A stretch of 64,000 nucleotides of DNA from Barnesiella sp. WM24 (GTDB lineage: Bacteria; Bacteroidota; Bacteroidia; Bacteroidales; Muribaculaceae): the NCBI RefSeq assembly GCF_004570975.1, contig NZ_SPPC01000013.1, positions 37,636 to 101,635 of the forward strand, written 5' to 3'. Under the pieces are notes generated by a model. The model worked only from the letters and a program-made list of their open reading frames with translations. It did no database searches and was not told the DNA's origin. Shown here in pieces: positions 9,301 through 17,533 of this stretch (the stretch's first letter is position 1; every line of letters begins with the position of its first letter). The translations under genes and the position numbers were made by a program.

Positions 9301-9508
9301 GACTTCAGCAACAATGGTGTTCGGTATGCTTCCTCTGATGTTTGCATCGGGAGTCGGCGCCAACGGCAACATTTCAGTAGGAGTCGGCACCGTCGGCGGT
9401 CTTCTATTCGGAACCATAGCACTCCTGTTTATTGTGCCGGTCCTCTTTGTCTTATTTCAGTATATCCATGAAAGAATAACCCCGAAACGCAGAAATAAGG
9501 TATTGTGA
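6380..9508 (+). CDS. Second RND-type efflux permease, orphan
   Basis: AcrB-family proton/drug antiporter of 1,042 residues, clearly paralogous to the gene at 549 (same start MTVKTFIDRP, shared LPIEQFP and VRVSATYTGANAE blocks). Helix 4 has GTVVDDSVVVVEA with both essential aspartates, and GLLAKTAIL supplies the relay lysine. As with its paralog, no adaptor or TolC gene is adjacent. Codon choice is more AT-rich than in the paralog, so the pair is not a very recent duplication. The divergent two-component operon shares its upstream region and may control it. Confidence 0.93.
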   Translation: MTVKTFIDRPILAGVISVLIVVLGTLGLVQLPIEQFPDIAPPTVRVSATYTGANAETVLKSVIVPLEESLNGVEDMMYMTSTATNTGTASITIYFKQGTDADMAVVNVQNRVASAQGLLPAEVTKSGVTVRKRQNSTLKSITLYSPDDTYDSNFLTNYMKINIEPQISRIAGVGEVNIFSAEYAMRIWLDPAKMSQYGLVPADIDKVLADQNIESPTGTLGAESPNTFQYVLKYRGRHENEEEYENLVVRALPDGSVLRLKDIARVELGAVNYAMLSQTSGHPGANAMIAQTAGSNANEVIVEIDKTLDEIRSSLPKGIVLTDISSTKDFLDASINKVIETLIIALILVVFVVYFFLHDFRATLIPALSIIVSLTGTFAFIYAVGFTLNMLTLFAIVLVIGTVVDDSVVVVEAVQAKFDEGEEDPYSATVSAMGGLSAALITTTIVFMAVFIPVCFIGGTSGTFYRQFGLTMAVAVGISLINAMTLCPALSALLMRRKTLNGTKATYIERFHYAFDKSLNATIGQYRAGVTFLFKNRWIVFVLFLLSVGGLWWLMSTTKTGLVPQEDMGTISLNVQVAPGSSLAETDAIMTRIEDAIKDIPEISIYSKVSGKNARHDQSSSAGSFNIRLKDWSLRKGVEHDINSVIKEIYKRTSTIASAQVRASQSPMISGYGTGSGFELYVQDRKGATTQELLDVTNAFIDSLNSRPEISRAYTTFDTKYPQYMVEVDAVKCLQHNISPSDVLSTLSGYIGGSYSSNLNRFTKLYRVMVQASPDDRLDTEALKRIFVRTSTGEMTPIDNFITLTRVYGSESLSRFNLFPSISVYGEQGEGYSSGEAIAAIKDVAEKYLPTGFGYEFGGMSREESSSGNTTVLVFCICLAFIYLILCALYESLTIPFAVIAAVPFGLAGSFLFARWWGLENNIYMQIGLIMLIGLLAKTAILLTEYATARRKEGLGLIAAAISAAKARFRPIIMTSATMVFGMLPLMFASGVGANGNISVGVGTVGGLLFGTIALLFIVPVLFVLFQYIHERITPKRRNKVL

Positions 9509-9531
9509 TAATCATTTTTTGTGACTGGCGG

Positions 9532-9553
9532 CCGGTTGCCCTCCGGCAATCGG
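9532..9553 (+). terminator. Hairpin after the second RND gene
   Basis: Positions 9532-9540 pair with 9545-9553 (nine pairs, one G-T) around a 4-base loop, 24 bases after the stop codon. A weak T-rich tail follows. Confidence 0.5.
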
Positions 9554-9673
9554 TCTGTTTACCGTCAAAAATGCGCACTTTACCATTTTGACCGAAACAT
9601 ATAACTTATACAAAACACTGAAATACATATTATTACACAAGCCATACTTAAATTTAGGTATTTCAAAAATATG

Positions 9674-9692
9674 GCAAAGTACCGAACTTTGC
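9674..9692 (+). promoter_or_regulatory. Palindrome upstream of the TonB receptor
   Basis: GCAAAGT (9674-9680) and ACTTTGC (9686-9692) are perfect inverted arms with a 5-base spacer. The right arm overlaps a TTTG that could act as the -7 box. The site lies 32 bases before the start codon of an apparent iron-uptake operon, so a metal-responsive repressor site is plausible but unproven. Confidence 0.35.
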
Positions 9693-9723
9693 ACAAAATT
9701 TTTCATAATAACCGATTCAATAT

Positions 9724-12102
9724 ATGGTATCATCCAAGAAATACATTTTGGCTATAATGACATTCTGCTTATTATCACTAAACCTGTCGGCAAGGGAGAT
9801 AACCGGCATGATTTCCGGAAAAGTGCTTTCAACTGACGGTGAACAGATTGATTATGCCAATGTCTCGCTAAAAGGGACAATGTATTCCGCGACAACCAAT
9901 GACAAAGGCATATACCACATAAATGCCCCTGCAGGTGACTATACTGTAGTGTTTTCATCGGTAGGTTTTGAAAAGGTGGAGCTGAAAGCGACAATAAAAT
10001 CCAATGAGCGCACAAAATTAAACGTGAAATTAAGACCGGCGACCCAACTGGCTGAAGTCATAGTCGTAGGCAATACATTGAGCAAGGTCAAAAATTCAGC
10101 GTTTAATGCAACTGCAGTTGACACCAAAGAGCTGGTTAACACCACTAAGACTCTTAGCGAAGCTCTGTCCAAAGCCCCGGGAATGAAAATTCGCGAGAGC
10201 GGAGGCGTCGGGTCAGATATGGCAGTCACAATGGATGGTTTCAGCGGGAAACATGTAAAAGTGTTTATCGACGGGGTGCCGCAGGAAGGTGTAGGCAGTT
10301 CGTTTGGCATCAACAATATCCCTGTGAACTTTGCCGACCGCATCGAAGTGTACCGTGGAGTCGTTCCTGTCGGGTTCGGTTCCGATGCAATAGGAGGAGT
10401 CATAAATATCGTCACTCCAAAGCGCCGTCGCCGATGGTTTGTCGATGCATCTTACTCTTTCGGCTCTTTCAACACCCACAAGACATACATCAATTTCGGA
10501 CAGACCCTAAGCAACGGATTCAAATATGAAATCAACGCATTTCAGAATTATTCCAACAACGACTATTGGGTCGACTCTCCGGTAGAGGATTTTGCGACAG
10601 GCGCCATAAACAGGAATAAACTTGAACACGTGCGCCGCTTCAACGACACCTACCACAACGAGGCGATAATTGCCAAAATAGGATTTGTCGATAAACCGTG
10701 GGCCGACAGGCTTATCGCCGGATTTACCTATTCCCACATGTATAAGGAGATGCAGACGGGCGTAAGGCAAGAAATTGTCTATGGGCAAAAACACCGTCAC
10801 GGTCACTCGCTCATAGGGTCGCTGGAATATGGCAAGCGCAACCTGCTTACCCGCGGGCTTGACGTGGCATTTAATGCCAACTACAACCGAAACGTCACAG
10901 TAAACGTAGACACCGCGTCAGTCAAATACAACTGGCGGGGAGAGACTGACCGGCTAAATTCGCCGGGTGAACAGTCTTATCAGAACTCGCGTGCCAACAA
11001 CAATAACTGGTCGGCGACATTCACCGCCAATTACCGTCTTGGCGAAAAACATCTCTTTACTGTCAACGATGTGTTTAACACATTCAACCGCTCTAATGAC
11101 AATCTGCTTGCAGCTATTGTAAGCAGCGATGAAATAGGTAAGGTCACAAGCAAAAATATCGTGGGGCTATCTTACAGATACATGCCAAACACCAAGTTTA
11201 ATTTTACCACATTCGGTAAGCAATACCACCAATACGTGTCAGGTCCGGTCGCCACGTCGGCGGCGCAGGACTCCTATATAAAAAGTTCACGTTCGGTAGA
11301 TGCATTCGGCTATGGCGCGGCCGGGACTTGGTTCATGCCTCTTGGCTTTCAGCTAAAAGCGTCTTATGAGAAAGCTTACCGCCTGCCTACAATCGAAGAG
11401 ATGTTTGGCGATGAAGACCTTGAAGTAGGCGACATGGAGCTGAAGCCGGAATCAAGTCACAACATCAATCTCAATCTCAGCTATAACGCAACTTTTGGCA
11501 ACAATACATTTTATGTCGAGGCAGGGTTTATATATCGCGACACCCGCGATTATATCCAGCGCAACATCATGGCTTTAAGCGGAGGAAAATCTGCCGCGAC
11601 CTACGTCAACTATGGAAAGGTCGACACTAAAGGAATCAGCATCTCTGCCCGCTACAATTTCTCAAAATGGCTGAGCCTCGGGGGCAATTTCACTCAGATG
11701 AATGTCCGCGACAATATGAAGACCGCAATGGGAAGCACCGTAGCTAATGTCGCATACCGGGAGCGAATGCCTAATCAGCCTTATATGTTTGCCGATTCCG
11801 ATATAAACTTCTACTGGCATGGCTTGGGCGGAAAACGCAATGTCCTAACCGTGACATATGACAATCAATACACCCATAAATTCTGCTACTACGCCTCCAA
11901 CATAGGCTCAAACAACAACGATTACATGGTGCCTGACCAATTCGCCCATAATCTCACAGTATCCTACGGCATTAAAAACGGCAGGTACAACCTTTCATTC
12001 GAATGTCGCAATTTTACCAATGAACGTCTCTATGACAATTTCAGCCTCCAGAAAGCCGGGCGGGCATTCTATGGTAAAGTAAGAATATATTTTGGTAACT
12101 GA
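9724..12102 (+). CDS. TonB-dependent outer-membrane receptor (XusA-like)
   Basis: Outer-membrane active transporter of 792 residues. A signal peptide (about 1-23) is followed by a carboxypeptidase-regulatory-like beta-sandwich (about 28-110), then a plug domain (TLSEALSKAPGMKIRE, VFIDGVPQEG, IEVYRGVVPVGFGSDAIGG) and a 22-strand barrel. At 792 residues it is siderophore-receptor sized rather than SusC sized (about 1,000). It is followed by a DUF4374 lipoprotein and a PepSY-TM protein, the gene order of the Bacteroides xenosiderophore system XusABC, so uptake of a ferric siderophore or haem-like iron source is the best inference. A palindrome upstream may mediate iron control. Confidence 0.88.
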   Translation: MVSSKKYILAIMTFCLLSLNLSAREITGMISGKVLSTDGEQIDYANVSLKGTMYSATTNDKGIYHINAPAGDYTVVFSSVGFEKVELKATIKSNERTKLNVKLRPATQLAEVIVVGNTLSKVKNSAFNATAVDTKELVNTTKTLSEALSKAPGMKIRESGGVGSDMAVTMDGFSGKHVKVFIDGVPQEGVGSSFGINNIPVNFADRIEVYRGVVPVGFGSDAIGGVINIVTPKRRRRWFVDASYSFGSFNTHKTYINFGQTLSNGFKYEINAFQNYSNNDYWVDSPVEDFATGAINRNKLEHVRRFNDTYHNEAIIAKIGFVDKPWADRLIAGFTYSHMYKEMQTGVRQEIVYGQKHRHGHSLIGSLEYGKRNLLTRGLDVAFNANYNRNVTVNVDTASVKYNWRGETDRLNSPGEQSYQNSRANNNNWSATFTANYRLGEKHLFTVNDVFNTFNRSNDNLLAAIVSSDEIGKVTSKNIVGLSYRYMPNTKFNFTTFGKQYHQYVSGPVATSAAQDSYIKSSRSVDAFGYGAAGTWFMPLGFQLKASYEKAYRLPTIEEMFGDEDLEVGDMELKPESSHNINLNLSYNATFGNNTFYVEAGFIYRDTRDYIQRNIMALSGGKSAATYVNYGKVDTKGISISARYNFSKWLSLGGNFTQMNVRDNMKTAMGSTVANVAYRERMPNQPYMFADSDINFYWHGLGGKRNVLTVTYDNQYTHKFCYYASNIGSNNNDYMVPDQFAHNLTVSYGIKNGRYNLSFECRNFTNERLYDNFSLQKAGRAFYGKVRIYFGN

Positions 12103-12118
12103 TAAAATAATAATAGAA

Positions 12119-13513
12119 ATGAAGAGAACAATTCTGTTTGGCGCATTAACCGCGCTCGTAGTGCCCGTGGCACTGACCTCATGCTCCGAGTCCGATGAAC
12201 CAAATACCGGAGGTACAGAAGCTGATGGCGAAGGTAAATTTGTATTTGCCACAACCGTACAAGGCTCCAATGCTACATCCTACGTGTTGCTGACCGGAGA
12301 ATCGCTTGACGAGGGCACCCTTTCGCCTATCAACAACGGATTACTCAACGACGGAGCCACACAGTGGGTATTTCACAAAAATTATCTCTATGCCCTCACT
12401 TACAATCAGGGCAATGCCGGAACCACCCGCAGCTATATCCTCGGTGACGACGGTGAAATGAAAGCACGCGGAACGGAATACCGTATAAGCCGATTTTCAT
12501 CATATGGCGCTTACGACAATGACATTCTTACAATGGCTACTGGAGAGTCGGCCGACGTCGTTGATGGCAACGGCTATCACGCCAAAATGCTCAACGTGAC
12601 TTATCTTGATGTAGTAAACGAGACTTCCACTACCAATCACGCAACGGCAGAACATCCTTACCTGATGGAAAATTTCCTCGGCAATGGCGAGTATGTGACT
12701 CTTGCCGGTGCTGAGCAAAGCGGTTCAAGGCTATATTGCGGAGCAATCCCGATGGGGCTGAGCCAATACGGAGCCGCCTATGACAACGGGAAGTGGATTC
12801 GCGACGGTTATGAACATCTGGTACATGCCGAGGCGGGAGGTTCAGGCTCGGGTTCATACAAAGCCGGAGAACTTGTCGGCACTCAATATCCTGATGAATG
12901 TTGGGTGGCAATCTACGACAATGATGACTTTCTGAACCCCACACTTGCAAAGACCGACCGCATCAGCTCTCCGGCAGGACGCTACAGGTCACAGTATTAC
13001 CAGACAATATGGGCAGCGGATAATGGCGACATCTATGTATTCTCGCCCTCTTACGCCAAAACCATGACCGACCCGCTTCAGAAGACAAGGCTCAATGCCG
13101 GTGTGTGCCGTATCCCGGCAGGCAGCAAGCAGTTTGACGACTACTACTGCGATATCGAGTCACAAGCCGACGGCAAGTCGTTCATGCGCTGTTGGCCGGC
13201 GGGAGGCAACTATTTCCTTATGGTGATGTATGACCGTCCTCTTACCCAGAGCGGATTTGCCGGCACTGACCTTGCTATCTTTGACGCCACCGCAAAAAAG
13301 CTGACTTATGTCAACGGTCTGCCGTCCAATATCACATCATTGGGTAAGACGGTTTATACCCGTAACGGCAACGTTTACATCCCGGTCAACGTTGAAAACG
13401 GCTATCCTACGATATATCGCATAGACCCGTCCACCGCCCTGGCAAGCAAGGGTGTAGTTATCGAAGGAGCGTCAGATATAACAGGTTTCGGATTTCTTGA
13501 AACCGTAAAATAA
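12119..13513 (+). CDS. DUF4374 surface lipoprotein (XusB-like)
   Basis: Lipoprotein of 464 residues. I take the ATG at 12119 as start because it gives a clean signal peptide with lipobox LTSC (Cys22) followed by SESDEP; an upstream ATG at 12092 would overlap the receptor and add a charged stretch before the signal. DUF4374 proteins are predicted beta-propellers, and the XusB protein of this type captures siderophores at the cell surface for the neighbouring TonB receptor. It sits 16 bases after the receptor stop and 6 bases before the PepSY gene, in one operon. Confidence 0.82.
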   Translation: MKRTILFGALTALVVPVALTSCSESDEPNTGGTEADGEGKFVFATTVQGSNATSYVLLTGESLDEGTLSPINNGLLNDGATQWVFHKNYLYALTYNQGNAGTTRSYILGDDGEMKARGTEYRISRFSSYGAYDNDILTMATGESADVVDGNGYHAKMLNVTYLDVVNETSTTNHATAEHPYLMENFLGNGEYVTLAGAEQSGSRLYCGAIPMGLSQYGAAYDNGKWIRDGYEHLVHAEAGGSGSGSYKAGELVGTQYPDECWVAIYDNDDFLNPTLAKTDRISSPAGRYRSQYYQTIWAADNGDIYVFSPSYAKTMTDPLQKTRLNAGVCRIPAGSKQFDDYYCDIESQADGKSFMRCWPAGGNYFLMVMYDRPLTQSGFAGTDLAIFDATAKKLTYVNGLPSNITSLGKTVYTRNGNVYIPVNVENGYPTIYRIDPSTALASKGVVIEGASDITGFGFLETVK

Positions 13514-13519
13514 CCCGGC

Positions 13520-14728
13520 ATGAAAATATTCCGCAAAATACATCTCTGGCTTTCTGTCCCATTCGGCATACTTATCACTCTGATATGCTTCTCGGGAGCA
13601 ATGCTCATTTTCGAGCCGGAAATAACCCGCAGTATCAAAAGCGATGTTTACTATGTAGGCTCATCGGATAGTGAACCGCTCCCGATGGAAGAACTGATGG
13701 AAACGGTCAAGGCAACATTGCCTGATTCCGTTTCCATTACAGGAGTGACAGTATTTGCCGATAGAGAGCGCACCTACCAGGTTAATCTCTCCAAACCGCG
13801 CCGTGCCTCATTGTTTATTGACCAGTATTCAGGCGATATAACGGGACGATATGAGCGCATCGGTTTCTTCTCGACCATGTTCAAGCTACACCGCTGGCTT
13901 CTTGACAGCGCCAATCCTCATGGTGATGGCGTCAAGGCAGGCAAACTTCTCGTAGGCATATCCACGCTTATATTCGTGATTGCACTGATAACCGGCGTGA
14001 TTATATGGGTGCCCAGGGCGCGCAAGAATTTCCGGCGCAGCATGTCTATTTCCTTCAAGGACGGCTGGCGTGGCTTGTGGAAAGGGCTGCATGTGGCAGG
14101 CGGAATGTATGTGCTTGTGTTCGTCCTTGCCATGTCTTTGACCGGGCTTACATGGTCATTCAACTGGTATCGCACGGCTTTCTACGCTGTATGCGGAGTG
14201 GAACACACTCCAAGAAACTTCACTCAGGCGTCAGGGGAAAAGACTAATGGTGACAGTCGCCGTAATGGAGAAGGTAGCGGCAATCACAGAGGAGGCCGAC
14301 GTGGAGGACATGGAGAAGGCAGAGGCGAAGGTCGCCGCCACCATTCGGAATTCGGACGCTGGCAGCAGGTCTATGAAGAGTTGAGGGCACAGAATCCCGA
14401 TGCGCCACAGATTACCATCGGCTCAGAGACAGCCTCTGTCACGTTAGGCACAACCGGAAACGGACGTGCAGCTGACAAATATGAGTTCAACCGCAGATCA
14501 GGCGAGATAACCCCTGCCACAAAATATGCCGATTCCCTACCCGCCGACAAACTCCGCGGCTGGATATATGCAGTCCACACCGGAAGCTGGGGCGGTATGC
14601 TGACAAGAATCCTGTGGCTTTTAAGCGCTCTGCTCGGAGCATCACTCCCGCTTACAGGCTACTATATATGGATAAAGCACCTCGGTAAGAAAAAACATGG
14701 ACGCCACACGATGGCACGTCAACAATAG
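13520..14728 (+). CDS. PepSY-associated TM protein (XusC-like inner-membrane partner)
   Basis: Inner-membrane protein of 402 residues of the PepSY_TM family: helix at about 10-30, periplasmic PepSY region, RWLLD helix-entry motif, helices near 145-165 and 190-215, and a last helix near 365-390. Family members near siderophore receptors are thought to reduce or release iron in the periplasm. Unusual here is a low-complexity insert at about residues 237-280 packed with Gly, Arg and His (for example RRGGHGEGRGEGRRHH) between the central helices and the second PepSY segment; it could bind metal. Third gene of the Xus-like operon. Confidence 0.82.
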   Translation: MKIFRKIHLWLSVPFGILITLICFSGAMLIFEPEITRSIKSDVYYVGSSDSEPLPMEELMETVKATLPDSVSITGVTVFADRERTYQVNLSKPRRASLFIDQYSGDITGRYERIGFFSTMFKLHRWLLDSANPHGDGVKAGKLLVGISTLIFVIALITGVIIWVPRARKNFRRSMSISFKDGWRGLWKGLHVAGGMYVLVFVLAMSLTGLTWSFNWYRTAFYAVCGVEHTPRNFTQASGEKTNGDSRRNGEGSGNHRGGRRGGHGEGRGEGRRHHSEFGRWQQVYEELRAQNPDAPQITIGSETASVTLGTTGNGRAADKYEFNRRSGEITPATKYADSLPADKLRGWIYAVHTGSWGGMLTRILWLLSALLGASLPLTGYYIWIKHLGKKKHGRHTMARQQ

Positions 14729-14753
14729 CTTAGTGACTTACAGGGCTGTACAT

Positions 14754-14792
14754 AAAAGAGACTGTCTAACAAAGGTTTGGGCAGTCCCTTTT
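14754..14792. terminator. Bidirectional hairpin between Xus-like operon and esterase
   Basis: Positions 14754-14764 pair with 14782-14792, one mismatch in 11. A-rich and T-rich flanks allow termination from both sides. Confidence 0.65.
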
Positions 14793-14819
14793 CTATAAAC
14801 AATCTTTTACCTTAAATTT

Positions 14820-15839
14820 TTATTTGACCTGCTTGAAAAGCCATTCTCTTACCGGAGTAAGGCGATATGCGTAGTCAAATGAGTACATATGCTCACTGCC
14901 TTTGCCGTCATCAGGAAGAACAGATTTAGATGTAAAATTGATTATCGTTATCGGCGCTCCTTTTGCAAGCACGGCACTTGCGAGAGAATCCTGCTCAGCC
15001 TGAGGTAATTTAGCGCTGAAATCAGTGTATTCATATTTTACTCCCGCATCTTTAGCCGCTTGCTCAAGTAAATCGAAGGCTCCCGCTTTGCCCGCTGTGA
15101 TAAATACAAATTTGTGTTTTACGAGTTCAGGAAATGTCGCGCTGTCCCAATGACAATCCACAAAGATTGAAGCAGCGAATAAATCAGGATAAGCCGAGTT
15201 GTAATACATTGAAATCATTCCGCCCATCGACTGTCCCGTGGTGTAAAGCCGGTTGTTGTCAATCGGATTTTGTGATGCGACTTTTTTCACAAGCCGCGCC
15301 ACCATATCAACCTCTTCTGTATGCTCATAAGCGTCATTTACAGCGACTCCGGAATATTGCGGGACAAGGACATAGCAGGGATGTTGAGCCTGCCATTGGT
15401 CAGTAGCCCACACCAATGCTCCATATCCTTGTGTCAATGGGCGAGTAACATCTGTGCCGGGCGTACTTGCATCAGCCATAAACAATACGAGAGGATATGT
15501 CTTGCCCTCTTCAATATTTTGGGGTGAATACAGATTATACATCATCGACTTTCCGGTCTCGGAATCGGTATATTCAAGTTGTTTGAAATATGGCATTACG
15601 TCCTTTATCATGGATTGCAATGTGGCGTCGTCAGTCTTGTCAATCGCCGGTCCTCCTCCGGGCTGACCTAATTGCGGACCACCGCGACGTTTCTCCCCGC
15701 GCATTTTGTCGGAATCAGTCCTGACTATAGTTTCCGCTGATTTCCTATCAGATTTGTGTGCGCATCCTGACAACGGAACGCTAAACGAGGCAAGGCATAG
15801 ACCAACGGTAATGTAACCCAAAAAAATCTTGATATTCAT
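14820..15839 (-). CDS. Secreted alpha/beta-hydrolase (esterase/PHB-depolymerase-like lipoprotein)
   Basis: Lipoprotein of 339 residues with lipobox LSGC (Cys26). The alpha/beta-hydrolase fold shows the nucleophile elbow GQSMGG near residue 205, preceded by NRLYTTGQ as in the esterase/prolyl-oligopeptidase-like family acting on feruloyl or acetyl esters. SGKSMMYNLYSPQNIEEGKTYPLVLFM is the usual first strand of these enzymes. The catalytic His is likely in the final HMYSFDYAY region. It probably removes ester groups from plant or host glycans, but the substrate is not shown by context. Single-gene unit. Confidence 0.8.
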   Translation of the reverse strand: MNIKIFLGYITVGLCLASFSVPLSGCAHKSDRKSAETIVRTDSDKMRGEKRRGGPQLGQPGGGPAIDKTDDATLQSMIKDVMPYFKQLEYTDSETGKSMMYNLYSPQNIEEGKTYPLVLFMADASTPGTDVTRPLTQGYGALVWATDQWQAQHPCYVLVPQYSGVAVNDAYEHTEEVDMVARLVKKVASQNPIDNNRLYTTGQSMGGMISMYYNSAYPDLFAASIFVDCHWDSATFPELVKHKFVFITAGKAGAFDLLEQAAKDAGVKYEYTDFSAKLPQAEQDSLASAVLAKGAPITIINFTSKSVLPDDGKGSEHMYSFDYAYRLTPVREWLFKQVK

Positions 15840-16010
15840 TTTTGCTTTAATTTATCTGTTTCTATAAATTAAGACGATTGAGGAAGAATAAGTTTAGTCT
15901 TGATGGCGAATAACACTGAATTGACGGTTAATGACATCTCGAACACTCCACTTGTATCGCCGACTAAAAAAACAGAGCCTTAAAAGACTCCCTGTTTCAA
16001 CAATTTTTAG
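15840..16010. other. Intergenic, no supported gene
   Basis: First part of the 380-base gap between divergent genes. It contains the upstream region of the esterase; I see no convincing coding frame. An open minus-strand frame across 15894-16097 has no family signal. Confidence 0.4.
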
Positions 16011-16018
16011 TAATTTTG
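16011..16018 (+). promoter_or_regulatory. -7 promoter box of the efflux operon
   Basis: TAATTTTG, an exact consensus match, about 200 bases before the TolC-like gene. The mRNA would therefore carry a long leader with the small ORF at 16048 and the hairpin at 16162. Confidence 0.55.
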
Positions 16019-16047
16019 CAGTGCAATTCACAAAGAGTTGCTTATAA

Positions 16048-16152
16048 ATGAACAGTATATCAATAGCCAACGAAACATCGTCCCCGTCAGTAAACAACTG
16101 GGGTTATCTTGAAAACTGGAAAAGCACAGCTCCGGTTAATGCACTTGTATAA
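16048..16152 (+). CDS. Possible 34-residue leader peptide
   Basis: ATG to TAA, 34 codons, located between the consensus promoter and the TolC-like gene. The translation is rich in Ser, Asn and Thr (starts MNSISIANETSS, contains NNWGYLENWK, ends APVNALV) and has no signal peptide or recognised domain. Its position, about 30 bases after the expected transcription start, and the hairpin following its stop suggest a regulatory leader or a small protein. Coding status is unproven. Confidence 0.35.
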   Translation: MNSISIANETSSPSVNNWGYLENWKSTAPVNALV

Positions 16153-16161
16153 ACCTACCTT

Positions 16162-16182
16162 TCTCAGCAAAATCGGCTGAGA
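16162..16182 (+). promoter_or_regulatory. Leader hairpin before the TolC-like gene
   Basis: Seven-base perfect arms 16162-16168 and 16176-16182 (TCTCAGC/GCTGAGA, 7-base loop), 38 bases before the ATG. Could be an attenuator element or operator. Confidence 0.4.
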
Positions 16183-16219
16183 CAATCATAATCATCAGCA
16201 ATTTTATAAATTTCACATT

Positions 16220-17533
16220 ATGAACAATCTTCGATTGCTCACAGGACTGCTGTCAATCGTCCTGTCGAGCGGCGGAGTGTGTGCTTACGGTCAGGCGGTC
16301 ATAACTCTCGAAGAAATTTTCGAGTCAGCTGAGACCAATAGTTCCCAACTCCGTCCGTCATTTACAGCTCAGACAGAAGCCGAACGGGAAATAAGCGTTG
16401 CCCGTGCAGGTCGTCTGCCCGACATCAACGCCTCGCTGTCATTAAGCTATATCGGCGATGGCTTCACGACCAAACGCAACTTCAGCGACTATCAGAAGGC
16501 TCCAATCCCTCATTTCGGCAACGCCCTGTCGGTCAACATCACCCAACCGGTCTATACGGGCGGGGCGGTGACGAGCGCGATTGAGCTTGCCGAACTGAAA
16601 TCGACAGCAGCCCGGTATGCCACTGACTTCCAGCGCGACAATATACGCTTTCAGCTTACCGGTTTTTACCTCGACATCTATAAGTATGACAACTTGAGAA
16701 CTGTGGTAGAGGGAAACATCGCAGCTGCCCGCAAGGTGCTTCAGGAAATGAAAGCCCGATATGAACAGGGCACTGCATTGCAGAATGACATTACCCGATA
16801 TGAATTGCTCGTTTCCAATCTTGAACTACAACTCATCAGAATCAACAATACAATCGACATACTCAACACAAATCTGGTCACAACCGCAGGACTTCCGCAG
16901 GGCACTGTTATTGTCACTGACAGCACCATTCTTGCTCAATCACTGCCGAAGGAAAGCGCCGCATGGTGGCAGGCAGAGGCTGTTGCCAACTCCCCGTCAT
17001 TGAGTCTCGCCCGTTCAGGTGTCGAAATAAGCCGGAAGGCAGAGTCGCTTGTGCGCTCGGAGCGTCTGCCCAAGATAGGACTACAGGCCGGATGGAGCAT
17101 GGACGGACCTATACTTGTCGAAGTGCCCCCAATTGACCGCAATCTCAGTTACTGGTATGTAGGCATCGGCATAAACTATAACATTTCATCGCTATACAAA
17201 AGCGACAAGTCGCTGGCAAGAAGTCGCGCGGCAACCCGAAAGGCTATCGAGCAGCTCGACGCCACGCGTGAGACTGTAACGCTGGCAGTCAACGCAGACC
17301 ACGTCCGTTACCTCGAAGCTTACGAAGAGTTGAAAACCCGACAGAAAAGCGTGGAACTTGCAGAGCGTAACTACCACACCACCTCCACCCGCTACTCTGC
17401 CGACATGGCTCTAATCACTGACATGCTGGATGCAGCCAATGCTCGGCTCGATGCGGAGCAACAGCTTGTAAATGCCCGCATCAACATCATCTACTATTAT
17501 TACAAACTCTTGTTTATCACCGGAAAAATATGA
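16220..17533 (+). CDS. TolC-family outer-membrane efflux protein
   Basis: Outer-membrane channel protein of 437 residues with a signal peptide (cleavage near AYGQA, residue 24). The two-fold repeated helical barrel is visible as long amphipathic helices, with NITQPVYTGG in the first half and an equivalent NISSLYKSDKSLA in the second. It forms trimeric exit ducts. Its stop overlaps the start of the adaptor gene by four bases, making a TolC-EmrA-EmrB-like tripartite operon. Confidence 0.9.
   Translation: MNNLRLLTGLLSIVLSSGGVCAYGQAVITLEEIFESAETNSSQLRPSFTAQTEAEREISVARAGRLPDINASLSLSYIGDGFTTKRNFSDYQKAPIPHFGNALSVNITQPVYTGGAVTSAIELAELKSTAARYATDFQRDNIRFQLTGFYLDIYKYDNLRTVVEGNIAAARKVLQEMKARYEQGTALQNDITRYELLVSNLELQLIRINNTIDILNTNLVTTAGLPQGTVIVTDSTILAQSLPKESAAWWQAEAVANSPSLSLARSGVEISRKAESLVRSERLPKIGLQAGWSMDGPILVEVPPIDRNLSYWYVGIGINYNISSLYKSDKSLARSRAATRKAIEQLDATRETVTLAVNADHVRYLEAYEELKTRQKSVELAERNYHTTSTRYSADMALITDMLDAANARLDAEQQLVNARINIIYYYYKLLFITGKI

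Noticed and set aside
15894..16097. 67-codon minus-strand frame between esterase and efflux operon
   Set aside because: It overlaps the plus-strand promoter and leader, lacks a ribosome-binding site of note and has no family resemblance.
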